NCBI GenBank assembly: GCA_910574635.1
Contig: CAJTCG010000027.1
Coordinates: forward strand, 1 to 36,716
Direction: 5' to 3'
Length of the DNA stretch: 36,716 nucleotides
Source of the DNA: Oscillospiraceae bacterium
GTDB lineage: Bacteria; Bacillota; Clostridia; Oscillospirales; Oscillospiraceae
In this document: piece by piece, positions 1-9,982 of the stretch
Position numbering within the stretch: the stretch's first letter is position 1
How the letters are laid out: the number at the start of each line of letters is the position of its first letter
The notes under the pieces: generated by a model
Told to the model about the DNA's origin: nothing
Database searches by the model: none
The model's input: the letters and a program-made list of their open reading frames with translations, nothing else
Made by a program: the position numbers and the translations under genes

Positions 1-138
1 CCTCCAGCGGCGGCTGGGGGGTCATACGCCCATGGAGGTCTACACTCAATGCAGGGCTGCCTGACAAAATTGCGCATTTTATTTCACTGTCTACTTGACG
101 GGGGGCAGTCCAAAGTGTCCAGACGTGGAGCAAGGTTG

Positions 139-170
139 AAGGGCAGCACTTTTTCGGGTGCTGCCTTTCT
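139..170 (+). terminator. Stem-loop, probable terminator
   Basis: An 8-bp perfect stem (GGCAGCAC at 142-149 with GTGCTGCC at 158-165) is followed by a short T-rich tract (TTTCT). It lies between the left edge of the window and the small gene at 239. It would end transcription entering from the left, or act as a leader hairpin for the recombinase unit. The T tract is short, so efficiency is uncertain. Confidence 0.45.
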
Positions 171-238
171 GCGTTTCCCCACTACCCAGCGGGAAACTTG
201 TACGCATAGGAACCCTGTTTTACATAGGAGGGCAGATT

Positions 239-427
239 ATGGCACAAGCGAGGACCAGCTACCACAAGGAAGTGAAAACGGCCTCTTTCCAGGGCCGGAC
301 GATTACCGTTGAAAACCTGACCCCCATTCTCGCCCCCAAGGTGCGGGACAAGCGCAAGCGGGAGATCGAGACGGGGCTTTATTCCGTGTTCCGCAAGTAC
401 GCTCCAGGCCGCGCGGAAATGCGCTGA
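239..427 (+). CDS. Small TnpW-like mobile-element protein
   Basis: A 62-residue basic protein. The ATG at 239 is preceded by TAGGAGGG at a good distance, which fixes this start over longer alternatives. The protein has the look of the short transposon-encoded TnpW family: a polar N-terminus, a short beta-like stretch containing GRTITVENLTP, then a charged helix rich in K and R. Such proteins often sit just upstream of a large serine recombinase in Clostridia mobile elements, which is the position here (92 bp before the recombinase start). Their function is unknown, and a role as an excisionase-like accessory is only a guess. Family assignment rests on recalled pattern and context, not on an alignment. 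Confidence 0.55.
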   Translation: MAQARTSYHKEVKTASFQGRTITVENLTPILAPKVRDKRKREIETGLYSVFRKYAPGRAEMR

Positions 428-518
428 CCGGGTGACATCCTTGTGATTTGGGGCTGTCTTTGGTATAATATACTTGTAAAGGTTGACAGCTCCATTCCGA
501 TACGGAAAGGAGCCGACA

Positions 519-2024
519 ATGGAAAACCGCATTGACGCTATCTACGCGAGACAGTCTGTGGACCGTAAAGACAGTATCAGCATTGAAAGCCAGATTGAGT
601 TCTGCAAGTACGAGCTGCGGGGAGGGAATTTCAAGGACTACAAAGATAAAGGATTTTCCGGCAAGAACACGGACCGCCCCCGCTTCCAGGAGCTCATGGC
701 CGACATCAAGCGGGGCCTGATCCGCCGGGTGGTGGTCTACAAGCTGGACCGTATCAGCCGTTCTATCCTGGACTTCGCAACCATGATGGAGCTGTTCCAG
801 CAATACAATGTGGAGTTCGTTTCCTCTACGGAAAAGTTTGATACCTCCACCCCCATGGGCCGGGCCATGCTGAACATCTGCATTGTGTTTGCCCAGCTTG
901 AACGGGAAACGATCCAGAAGCGGGTAACGGACGCCTACTATTCCCGTTGCCAGCGTGGTTTCCACATGAGCGGCGCGGCCCCCTACGGCTTCAAGCTGGA
1001 GCCCACCACCATCCAGGGCATACGCACGAAAATGATGATCCCGGACCCCGACACGGCGAATATCGCCCGGTTGATGTTTGAAATGTACGCCGAGCCGTCC
1101 ACGTCATTCGGAGATATTGCCCGGTACTTCGCCCAGGAGGGCATACTGGTGTATGACAAGGAGCTGCGCCGGGGCTTCATTTCTCAAATGCTCCGCAACC
1201 CCATTTACGCCCAGGCTGACCTGGAGCTGTACGAGTTCTTCAAGGGGCAGGGGGCCGTGGTGGTGAACGAGGCGGCGGACTTCGCCGGGACCAACGGCTG
1301 CTATCTCTACCAGGGCCGGGACGTGCAGGAACGAAAAAACAAGGACTTGAAAAATCAAATCCTTGTGCTGGCCCCCAGCGAGGGCATTGTTCCCGCCGAT
1401 ACCTGGCTGCGGTGCAGGAAAAAGCTGATGGCGAACATCACATTCCAGGGCGGGCGCAAACCGAAAAATACCTGGCTGGCCGGAAAGATGAAGTGCGGCC
1501 ACTGTGGGCGGGCGCTGAAAAGCCTGGGCAACCGGGCGGGGACCCAATACCTCTATTGCACCAAGCGGGCAGACAATATGAGCTGCGAGGGCTGCGGGAC
1601 GCTTCGGACGGCGGAGTTTGAGCAGTTTGTCTATGAGGCGATGGTACATAAGCTCTCCGAGTTTCAGACGTTGACCGCCAAGGCCGAGACAGTCAACCCC
1701 AGGCTGACCGCTTTGAATGTGGAGCTGGCCCAGGTGGAGGACGAGATTGAGAAGCTGTTGAACACCCTGACCGGGGCCAGCGCGGTTTTGATGTCCTACG
1801 CCAACGGGAAGATTGAGGAACTGGACGCCCGCCGTCAAGGGCTGATAAAGGAGATTGCCGCACTGAACGCGGAAAGCGTCTCCCCGCAAAAGATCGAGTA
1901 TTTGTCCTCCCACCTGGGGAATTGGGACAACATCGACTTTGACGACCGGCGGCAGGTGGCCGACATCATTCTCTCCCAGGTCCACGCCACCGCTGACCGT
2001 GTGTCGTTTGAGTGGAAAATCTGA
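519..2024 (+). CDS. Large serine recombinase (site-specific integrase)
   Basis: A 501-residue site-specific recombinase that would catalyse integration and excision of the element. The N-terminal resolvase domain (about 1-150) opens with YARQSVDRKDS, giving catalytic Ser13, and has the typical RVVVYKLDRISRS segment. A recombinase domain follows (about 165-290). A zinc ribbon lies near residues 323-365 (MKCGHCGRAL, then YCTKR and SCEGCGT). A coiled-coil stretch rich in E and L (about 400-470) matches the motif used by large serine integrases for synapsis control. The ATG at 519 is chosen because AAAGGAG lies just upstream; the frame is open further 5' but lacks a site. The ORF is intact, unlike many genes around it. 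Length is near the usual 500-550. The nearest comparisons are TnpX-type and ICE recombinases. Confidence 0.93.
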   Translation: MENRIDAIYARQSVDRKDSISIESQIEFCKYELRGGNFKDYKDKGFSGKNTDRPRFQELMADIKRGLIRRVVVYKLDRISRSILDFATMMELFQQYNVEFVSSTEKFDTSTPMGRAMLNICIVFAQLERETIQKRVTDAYYSRCQRGFHMSGAAPYGFKLEPTTIQGIRTKMMIPDPDTANIARLMFEMYAEPSTSFGDIARYFAQEGILVYDKELRRGFISQMLRNPIYAQADLELYEFFKGQGAVVVNEAADFAGTNGCYLYQGRDVQERKNKDLKNQILVLAPSEGIVPADTWLRCRKKLMANITFQGGRKPKNTWLAGKMKCGHCGRALKSLGNRAGTQYLYCTKRADNMSCEGCGTLRTAEFEQFVYEAMVHKLSEFQTLTAKAETVNPRLTALNVELAQVEDEIEKLLNTLTGASAVLMSYANGKIEELDARRQGLIKEIAALNAESVSPQKIEYLSSHLGNWDNIDFDDRRQVADIILSQVHATADRVSFEWKI

Positions 2025-2049
2025 TTTCTTACCCCCAGCGCCCTATTCA

Positions 2050-2795
2050 ATGGTGTGTTTACCATTGTCAAGCGATGTTTTGAAGATGGAAGGAATCACA
2101 GCCTTGCCTCTGTTTACAAAGGAAACCGATTTCGGTGTGAAAGACGTTATGACGTTTGATTTTGAGCTTCTTATTCCCATACCGGAGGCTTTGAAAATGA
2201 GGTCCAGCAGCATCGAAGATTTGGCAATCGAAGCCGTTCTCAGAAGTGATGCGAGTATTCGTGCGGAGGTCGAGCGTATAAGGGAAGTCCAAAAATACAC
2301 CGACCAGCAATATCTGAGTTCCGTTGCTGACTGCGGAAAAACTGAGGAGCAGCTTCGTGAGCTTGGAATGCAGTACATCAATATTGTGAGGCTCTATGGC
2401 ACCACAAGTTGGTGTGACTGGTGTATTGAAAACTGGGGAACAGGAGTGAACTCCTACAAAAATATGCGGAGAGTGCGGATACCATTATGTTCACGACTTC
2501 ATGGACCGCTCCCCTTGAGGTGATCGCCAAGCTGGCACAGATGTACCCTGACGCTGTAATCGAACACTGGTGGGCAGACGAAGGAGTGGGTTGCAACTCT
2601 GGATATGCCAAATATAGCGGCGGGGAAGCGGAGGTAATGCTTTGCTATGAAGATGATTCCGCTGAGGCCCATGAAACCTATATCCGCTGCTGGGGAAGAA
2701 GCCAGTATCTTTACAGAATGAGGACAAGCCCTGGAGTGAGTAGGCCTGCGATGAATGTCACGGATGTGACTGAACCAGGGAAAAACCCTGTGTAA
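2050..2795 (+). pseudogene. DUF1281-like protein, frameshifted
   Basis: Two overlapping frames make one protein. The first (from ATG 2050) contains MTFDFELLIPIPEAL and CDWCIENWGTGVNSY. The second continues with TTSWTAPLEVIAKLA, then WWADEGVGCNSG, YSGGEAEV and a closing Trp-rich region. This order (FDF..LIPMPE, then W.IENWGTK, then F.TAWSPP, then DE-rich tail) is the pattern I know for DUF1281/Api92-like proteins of plasmids, phages and ICEs. The frames switch near 2461-2466, so the gene is broken by a small indel unless the base call is wrong. No clear ribosome site precedes 2050, so the N-terminus may also be truncated. Function of the family is unknown. The gene directly follows the recombinase. 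Confidence 0.65.
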
Positions 2796-2868
2796 AAACA
2801 CATACCAGATTTATGGGACGTGGTTTCCCCTAAACCTTTACAGAATCTTTTAGAGAGGATGACGAATC

Positions 2869-3459
2869 ATGACATATCAGGAACTGAAGCAGCTGTTCCG
2901 CGACCACGAAAAGAAGCACCCCAAAACGCACCCGACCGCTTACATCACTTTTTCTTCCTTTGGGCCGGACAATCATGAGACCTATTCCTGGAAAGACCGC
3001 ACCTATTCCATTTCCAGCGAGAACAAGGCGTTCGAGCCTAATAAGGGCGGCTACTCCATTTTTGAAGCCTGCCTGAATGGAAGCGACCCGTGCCTTCGGC
3101 TGGATAGATTTATGAAGGAAGAACACGGCGGCAAGGACGGCTGGGTTGTGGAGACCTGCTGTGTGGTGGGCTATGTTCTGCTTCATACCAGTGACAGCGG
3201 CATTTCCGTACCGAAAATGTTCTATTCCCCCAGCGATGCCCGTGAGCAGATGGTGACGGAACTGGCGAAACTGGGAGAGTTGGACGTGGAGAGCTTGAAG
3301 GCTGAATGTGTCAACCGGACGTATGTCCGCGTGGACAGCCACTATGGCGTTTTTCGGGATACTGCCTGGCTGTCTGATATGAACACAGACGACTGGAAGT
3401 GGAATATCCAGCCGGTCCGTATCTATAGCCTTACATCCATTACCTTCGGCCATGAGTGA
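2869..3459 (+). CDS. Hypothetical protein, mobile-element cargo
   Basis: A 196-residue soluble protein that I do not recognise. The ATG at 2869 follows AGAGAGGATGACGAATC, an acceptable ribosome site. No signal peptide or membrane segment is visible. The middle (GKDGWVVETCCVVGYVLLHT) is hydrophobic enough for a buried beta sheet. Aromatic residues (Y, W) are frequent throughout. The stop overlaps the start of the next gene by 8 bp, so the two are probably translationally coupled. It belongs to a run of short, tightly packed unknown genes typical of ICE accessory modules in Clostridia. No function can be offered. Confidence 0.7.
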   Translation: MTYQELKQLFRDHEKKHPKTHPTAYITFSSFGPDNHETYSWKDRTYSISSENKAFEPNKGGYSIFEACLNGSDPCLRLDRFMKEEHGGKDGWVVETCCVVGYVLLHTSDSGISVPKMFYSPSDAREQMVTELAKLGELDVESLKAECVNRTYVRVDSHYGVFRDTAWLSDMNTDDWKWNIQPVRIYSLTSITFGHE

Positions 3460-3682
3460 TCAGGTACATTCCAGTCCGGCCAAGCTGCGCTGGTACCCGG
3501 GCATCTCTTGCCCCGTCTGCGATGGCAGGGTAAATTCCTGGGATAAGCGGTGCGGCAGAGCGCTGGGTTATAAGGCGATTGTCTGCGAGAGCTGTATTGC
3601 CAAAGAATACGGCCTGACGGCGGAGGAACTTCGAGATACGTTGAAGAACCACTTCGGGCTCATCCCCTGCCCCGGCCTATGA
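3452..3682 (+). CDS. Small zinc-finger-like protein
   Basis: A 76-residue protein with CPVCDGR near residue 20 and CESCIAKEYGL near residue 45. These two CxxC pairs could bind one zinc ion in a treble-clef or ribbon fold. The start overlaps the end of the preceding gene by 8 bp, and the stop overlaps the ATG of the next gene (ATGA). This three-gene packing argues that it is real despite its small size. Such small CxxC proteins in mobile elements are often nucleic-acid-binding or redox accessories, but nothing more specific can be read here. Confidence 0.65.
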   Translation: MSDQVHSSPAKLRWYPGISCPVCDGRVNSWDKRCGRALGYKAIVCESCIAKEYGLTAEELRDTLKNHFGLIPCPGL

Positions 3683-4824
3683 AGGTGATCAATGAACTTA
3701 CCCGCCGATTGCTGGCGGAAGGCTGTAGGCCGGAAGATACCCCGCCTGGGACATGCCCATACGCTGATTACTATGGCGGATGGACTTATACCGGCCAGGC
3801 AATCAAAGACATGGTATGGGAAACCCCTTGTGGCCTGCTGGTAGACGGGTCCCACTTCGTGAACGGCTATTTGTCATTCAACGGGGTTGATTGGCGCCCG
3901 GAAAACGGGAATCCAGTGGTTCCCTGTCCTCACTTTTTACCGGAGCATTGTTCGCTCAGGGACCCGCTTCTATGCATGGAAAGACTCGATTGCCATTCAG
4001 ATGATGTGGTCTTCCAATGCGCCTGCCATCAGACGGACCGCCCTTACACCTATGAGGGCAGCGTTGATGAAATAGAAGATCAGGTTTGGAAGGAGGCGGC
4101 AGAGATCTGGAAACCTTTTAGAGCCAGCCACCACGGACGTGTCTGCCGGTATCAGAGCCCTTATGGACGGACGGCAAAGACGTGGAGGGCCTTTTATGAT
4201 CCCATGAACTGCGTCCAGTCGCCCTGCACCTACTGCGACGTTTTGGCGAAAGAGCTTGACCAGCGCAAAGGCAACGTGTTTTATGACCTGCGGAAGTCTT
4301 GGACTGTAAAGGGAGCCGGACTTTTCCCCGACCAGCGGAAAACCATGGTGGAAAAGGGCTGCAAGCTGCTGGGCAGTCCCACATCCCTGACGATTTGCGA
4401 GGCCATTGTGAAATACGGACGCCGCAGGGTGGAAGAGCACATCTTGCAGAATTTTCACACATCAATGTTTTTTGACAAAACCCTGGTGGTTGAGGTACTC
4501 AACCTTCGAGCTGCCAGGATGGACACAAGGGATATTTTGCAGGACCTTCGGGACGTTGCCAACGGGTTCGAAGTGATTCACGCGGCAGACAAATTGAAGG
4601 CGGCGATGGCGCAGAAGCGGGCTCGACGCGAGGCGGCAAAGGCCCAGCGAGTCCGAAAAGCGGAGCGGATGCTTCAATCCCACGATTGGAAGGATTTGGA
4701 CGACATCTGGAAATACCGGGTAGAGAAGCTGCTGGATGAAGATAGGATAGAGGAGCTTATCCAACAGCGCAATGCCGCAAAGGCCGCGTGCCCGCCGGAA
4801 GAAGCGCAAATACGCTTGTTTTGA
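3679..4824 (+). CDS. Cys-rich hypothetical protein with charged C-terminal helix
   Basis: A 381-residue protein of unknown function, coupled to the previous gene by an ATGA overlap. The first 200 residues hold many cysteines in short spacings (TCPYADYY, VPCPHFLPEHCSL, FQCACHQ, NCVQSPCTYCDVLAKEL), suggesting one or more metal sites. Residues about 295-345 are strongly charged and helical (KLKAAMAQKRARREAAKAQR), probably a coiled coil or nucleic-acid-contacting helix. There is no signal peptide or membrane segment. Lack of any catalytic motif I can name prevents a functional call. It is a member of the unknown gene block behind the recombinase and is intact. Confidence 0.7.
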   Translation: MKVINELTRRLLAEGCRPEDTPPGTCPYADYYGGWTYTGQAIKDMVWETPCGLLVDGSHFVNGYLSFNGVDWRPENGNPVVPCPHFLPEHCSLRDPLLCMERLDCHSDDVVFQCACHQTDRPYTYEGSVDEIEDQVWKEAAEIWKPFRASHHGRVCRYQSPYGRTAKTWRAFYDPMNCVQSPCTYCDVLAKELDQRKGNVFYDLRKSWTVKGAGLFPDQRKTMVEKGCKLLGSPTSLTICEAIVKYGRRRVEEHILQNFHTSMFFDKTLVVEVLNLRAARMDTRDILQDLRDVANGFEVIHAADKLKAAMAQKRARREAAKAQRVRKAERMLQSHDWKDLDDIWKYRVEKLLDEDRIEELIQQRNAAKAACPPEEAQIRLF

Positions 4825-4904
4825 TTGGCAGAGCGGAACGCGAGGCGGTTTTATCAAAGCCGCTTCGCAGCTTCCGCAATCATTCACAATGAGGAGGAAT
4901 CGGT

Positions 4905-5431
4905 ATGTATGACAAAGAAATCGCTCAGCGGATGGAGGGGAGATAAAGGACCTCTTTGGAGAATCCACCTGCCAGCTGGAGTGCAAGCCTTGCCAGGGAA
5001 AGTATCTCGGGCATGATCGCTACACACTGGTGTTTGGCAGTGGACGGCGGCTCACTAACTGCATCGATGGCCGGAATTACCTGTGCAGCTTGCAGGCTTT
5101 TTTGCACCCTATGCGCTACTTCCGTGCGCATCAGTCTGAAAACACGAAAAGAATCAAGACTGCTCTGATGGAGCGTGATACGCCGTTTTGCGGCGCAGAG
5201 GTGGAGATTGTTCCCTACGAGGGGTCTTGTGAGCTTGCGCTTTATTCCGTGGTTATCTTATCCACCAGCGCTGGCACTCGATTTGTCTATCGCAGTCCCA
5301 CGATACATGGCTTCCTTGTGGGGTGGGATGCGACTTGCAATACTTTTGACCGCTGCATGAAAGAGCTGTTTGAATATGTCTGTGGGAAGAGGAGAGATAC
5401 CCATCTGTTGAGCGAAAAGAACGCCGCATAA
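4905..5431 (+). pseudogene. Hypothetical protein with one-base frameshift
   Basis: The ATG at 4905 has a strong ribosome site (GAGGAGGAATCGGT). It encodes MYDKEIAQRMEG and then hits TAA at 4944. In the neighbouring frame the protein continues without interruption (EIKDLFGESTCQLECKPCQG, then HDRYTLVFGSGRRL and onward to the stop at 5431). One extra G in the GGGG run at 4937-4940 would join the two halves into about 175 residues. This is therefore either a recent one-base deletion, a sequencing error, or, less likely, programmed frameshifting. The CQLECKPCQGKY segment suggests a metal or redox site. A GTG at 5030 could start a shorter product, but it has no good ribosome site. Function unknown. 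Confidence 0.6.
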
Positions 5432-5453
5432 GATCGAATTTGAGGTGATTGAT

Positions 5454-5965
5454 GTGAAAAAGAATTTCGGGTAAGCGTCGTTTACACGAACGGGGCGGAG
5501 AGCCTGGTACTGCTGGTGAGAGCGGCATCTTTAAAGAACGCTGTGAGGAAGCTGCGCTATTCTGAGTTGATCCAGTTGCCTGCCAAATATCACGTTTACG
5601 AGACTGGCAATCACTCCAATGGCGTTTTGATTACGCTGATTCCTGCCTTTGTAAAGTATCTTCAGATTCCCAAGAGCAAAGCGGAGACCATAAGCGGTTA
5701 TCTCCATGCAAAAACTGCAGAACAGTTCCAAGGAGAGGATTACACGATTTCCAATACGGTAGTGTTCCAGGATGGGATGCAGATGGACATCAAATGCTGC
5801 GGTGCAAAGGATGAATGTTCCTGGACAGAGGCCGTTCTGTTCGACAAAAATGGCTGTGAGGTCTGCTGTAGTGAGGTATCCGACCGCTATAACGGCACGT
5901 GGGAACTGGAATATCAGAAGCGACGCTATGTTGCCATTGTCCGTTTTGGCAGAGAGAGAAATTGA
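5454..5965 (+). pseudogene. Hypothetical protein with frameshift at start
   Basis: The long frame (stop at 5965) reads well back to about 5453 (EKEFRVSVVYTNGAESLVLL then RAASLKNAVRKLRYSEL) but has no start codon before GTG 5516. The natural start would be GTG 5454, preceded by TTGAGGTGATTGAT. From there the frame gives MKKNFG and stops. One more A in the run at 5457-5461 restores MKKEFRVSVVY. The intact product would be about 170 residues. Beta-rich segments and a Cys pair (KCCGAKDECSW, CEVCCSEV) are visible. No family is recognised. The defect mirrors that of the preceding gene, a one-base loss in a homopolymer. Confidence 0.55.
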
Positions 5966-6012
5966 TCAAGCACTGAAAGAATCAAAATTTTGAAAGAAGG
6001 AGTCGAATTGCT

Positions 6013-6198
6013 ATGGCGAAGAAACTTCGTGAACATACGGAAGGGACGCATATTTATATGTGCCTCCAACTGGACGACAATCGGATCGAGGAGATTGACG
6101 CCTACATCAAGGAAAGCGGCTATACCTATCGCACCACGGGAGACCATACGCCGGAACTGCGTAACCGCATTATCCAGGCGTTCCATGAGCTCTACTGA
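6013..6198 (+). CDS. Small hypothetical protein
   Basis: A 61-residue protein starting MAKKLREHTEGTHIYMCL. The ATG at 6013 follows AGAAGGAGTCGAATTGCT, a good ribosome site. The sequence predicts a short beta strand, then a helix (IEEIDAYIKESGY) and a second helix near the C-terminus (ELRNRIIQAFHELY), the size and layout of ribbon-helix-helix-like or small regulatory proteins. The basic arginine pattern of a DNA-binding strand is weak, so this remains a guess. It lies 6 bp before the next start and is probably co-transcribed with the methyltransferase pair. Confidence 0.55.
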   Translation: MAKKLREHTEGTHIYMCLQLDDNRIEEIDAYIKESGYTYRTTGDHTPELRNRIIQAFHELY

Positions 6199-6204
6199 TG
6201 CGCC

Positions 6205-7155
6205 ATGGATAAAGAAGCATATGTGGGACTGCTAGAGAAGTTTGATGCGGTTGAAATTCAGATGAGCAGCCGCATTTCCGAAGCGGACAGGCAGTTTTGC
6301 GAAACCCAGCAGGCGGCCTACGTTGCGGCGCTTCTCGGATTTCAGGAATTGACTTATTTTTGTGAGGGAATGTTGTCCGACCAGAAGGCCCTGCTGGGCC
6401 AGCTAGACAATTCGCCCCACTCTTATAGGCAGTATATGGTTTCCGACAGTGATGATGGGCCGAAAATCACAATCCAGCGGCTCAGGATACAAATCGACTC
6501 CCTGCACCGCAGGTATATTGGGTATCTGGCGAACTACTTTCAGTCGGCCTACGGCATTGAAATCAAGAAGGACAAACTGGAAGCTGCTTTGCTCCAGCCA
6601 CGGCCGCCCAAAAAAGGCCCCGAGTATAAGAAGGCTCTAAAAGAATATCTGCTCTGGTCCAGCTCAATACAACTGCGCTATGAGGACGTACTCTTGCAGA
6701 TATTCGATGGCTTTGATGGATGGACCTTCTCTGAGACGGTTTTTCAAGAGCTTTGCCGCCGGTGCAACAAAGAGGCATGGTCCAGCCTGACCCATAAGGC
6801 AAACTTTGAACAGAAGTATGCGGTCATATCATTCCAGGGCTCCTTTTGCACATTCAGGAGAAGCAAGAAAAACTGGGAGTTTGACAACAGCATGAAGCCT
6901 ATCCTTACATGTGCGGCCCATTTTGAGACCGGGGAACTTGAAGTATACCCTGCTGGTTTTCCAAAGCCGTCATTTGAAGATGGGATTTCGACGAATCCGC
7001 TGGTCTTTTCCGGTCTTGAAAAGCTGGAACAGATACGGATGTTCAAAAACGGCAGAGTTGACCTCCGCTTCTCCAATGAGCAGTATGCAGCGCAGTTCAT
7101 TGACACCTACATCGGAAGCTCCTACCAGGAGCCGAAAGTGCAGGTGGTGGGATGA
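6205..7155 (+). CDS. DUF4942-like protein, methyltransferase partner
   Basis: A 316-residue protein directly coupled (ATGA overlap) to a DNA adenine methyltransferase. N-terminal half is helical (VEIQMSSRISEADRQFCETQ, RLRIQIDSLHRRYIGYLANY). The C-terminal part (NFEQKYAVISFQGSFCTFRR, then KLEQIRMFKNGRVDLRFSNE) resembles the C-terminus of DUF4942 proteins, where a conserved F..G..HLRF segment closes the domain. DUF4942 genes are commonly found beside class I methyltransferases in ICEs and phages. The role may be target recognition or modulation of the methylase, but that is inference. No catalytic motif or membrane segment was seen. The gene is intact although its partner is truncated. Confidence 0.6.
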   Translation: MDKEAYVGLLEKFDAVEIQMSSRISEADRQFCETQQAAYVAALLGFQELTYFCEGMLSDQKALLGQLDNSPHSYRQYMVSDSDDGPKITIQRLRIQIDSLHRRYIGYLANYFQSAYGIEIKKDKLEAALLQPRPPKKGPEYKKALKEYLLWSSSIQLRYEDVLLQIFDGFDGWTFSETVFQELCRRCNKEAWSSLTHKANFEQKYAVISFQGSFCTFRRSKKNWEFDNSMKPILTCAAHFETGELEVYPAGFPKPSFEDGISTNPLVFSGLEKLEQIRMFKNGRVDLRFSNEQYAAQFIDTYIGSSYQEPKVQVVG

Positions 7156-7655
7156 AATATCAATCCCAAGAGTTTCGATTTAGCCTGGGCCAGCGCAAGG
7201 CACTTAATCAGAAGGTAATTTACCTGATTGAAAGCGGCGCCAGTGACAGATATGGCATCACAAGGGAGGATATATTCAATGCCTACACCGGAATAGGCGG
7301 CCTGCATGGCCTGAAGCAGAAGGATTTTGACAACTACCACGCATACAGCCAGCAAAAAAAGGAGTTTGAGGGCGGCCAGTTCTTTACTCTGCTTAAGCTC
7401 TGTGAGCTGGATCTGAACGCCTACAAGGTTGCGCGGCATTTATACCCAGCGGCGAATCTTACGCAAGGCGATGTCCGGGATTATCAGCCGGAAGTTCGCT
7501 TTGACTGCGTAGTGGGCAATCCGCCCTTCCATCTGCGCTGGTGTTTGGGTGATGGGAAGGAAATGGTATCCCAGCTCTATTACTGCGTTAAGGCGGCAGA
7601 GCTGTTGAAACCCTTGGGTATTCTGGCGCTGATTGTGCTGTCAACGCCGATTTAA
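7152..7655 (+). pseudogene. N6-adenine DNA methyltransferase, truncated by IS21
   Basis: The N-terminal 162 residues or so of a class I SAM-dependent DNA methyltransferase. Visible landmarks are FEGGQFFT (residues 72-79), a motif that precedes motif I in N-6 DNA methylases, and NPPF (123-126), the catalytic motif IV of amino-group methylases. The protein should continue for a further 100 or more residues. Instead, the IS21 end begins at 7639 and the last five codons before the TAA at 7653-7655 come from the IS. The 3' part is not found beyond the IS at 9710, so the gene is a true remnant. A residual product would lack the rest of the fold and is unlikely to be active. Confidence 0.8.
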
Positions 7656-7678
7656 AATTGTAAGAAAACGCCGAAGAA
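7639..7678 (+). repeat. IS21 left terminal inverted repeat
   Basis: Begins TGTCAACGCC and contains TGTAAGAAAACGC. It matches the right end at 9670-9709 over most of about 35 positions when that end is reverse-complemented. It supplies the last codons and stop of the truncated methyltransferase frame. Confidence 0.8.
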
Positions 7679-7714
7679 ATTTTGTCATTTTTCGGCGGGG
7701 GGGGAGAAACAAAA

Positions 7715-9620
<1,906 letters not shown>

Positions 9621-9669
9621 CTATTGGGAGTCTATCTTTTTCCCTCCTCTCCGCCACAAAATTACATTT

Positions 9670-9709
9670 TTTCCTCGCGTTTTCTTACATTTTATCATTG
9701 GCGCTGACA
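9670..9709 (-). repeat. IS21 right terminal inverted repeat
   Basis: On the + strand it ends in GGCGCTGACA. Read inward on the minus strand it begins TGTCAGCGCC and contains TGTAAGAAAACGC, the counterpart of the left end. It also supplies the stop codon to the minus-strand frame entering from the right flank. Confidence 0.8.
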
Positions 9710-9982
9710 GTCTGTACCGTAGATTCGTGAAAGCCTTGAAGCTTCAGACGGTATAATCGGTACAGCTTTCGGATAAATCACTTTAGGAACAGTCAATAAC
9801 ATGGACTTCATCTCCTCATGATACAACCGGAATTTCTTTACACGGCTGAATCCATATGGACTTAGCAAAAGCACGTCATCCAGCGTTGATAGTTCGTGGG
9901 ACCGGACAACCCAATCCCTGATTTCGCTGATCTGACTGCTGTAGCTCGTGATATCCCAATGTTTTCCTATGTGCTCACTCAT
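9710..9982 (-). pseudogene. Unknown gene truncated by the IS21 right end
   Basis: A minus-strand frame (possible start MSEHIGKH at 9982) reads into the IS21 end and takes its stop from it. The segment LSTLDDVLLLSPYGFSRVKK, then YHEEMKSMLLTVPKVIYPKA and VPIIPSEASRLSRIYG, looks like real protein. It does not resemble the missing part of the methyltransferase, which lies on the other strand. I do not recognise the family. The upstream end overlaps the + strand ORF at 9896, so only one of the two can be real in that overlap. Low confidence. Confidence 0.3.

Noticed and set aside
2..64. Frame ending the left edge, possibly the C-terminus of an integrase (LQRRLGGHTPMEVYTQC)
   Set aside because: Only about 20 residues are present. 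The LGH-like text needs a one-residue change to fit and no catalytic box can be confirmed.
303..965. Long minus-strand ORF over the recombinase start
   Set aside because: Antisense shadow of the recombinase and upstream gene; no ribosome site, no recognisable domain.
1104..1985. 293-codon minus-strand ORF inside the recombinase
   Set aside because: Mirror of a GC-rich coding frame. The + strand protein has clear domains, so this is a shadow.
2830..3453. 207-codon minus-strand ORF opposite the 2869 gene
   Set aside because: The + strand gene has a ribosome site and overlaps its neighbours in an operon pattern; the antisense frame has neither.
4905..5461. Programmed frameshifting as the explanation for the two split genes
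   Set aside because: No slippery heptamer with a downstream pseudoknot-like structure is evident. Simple one-base loss explains both.
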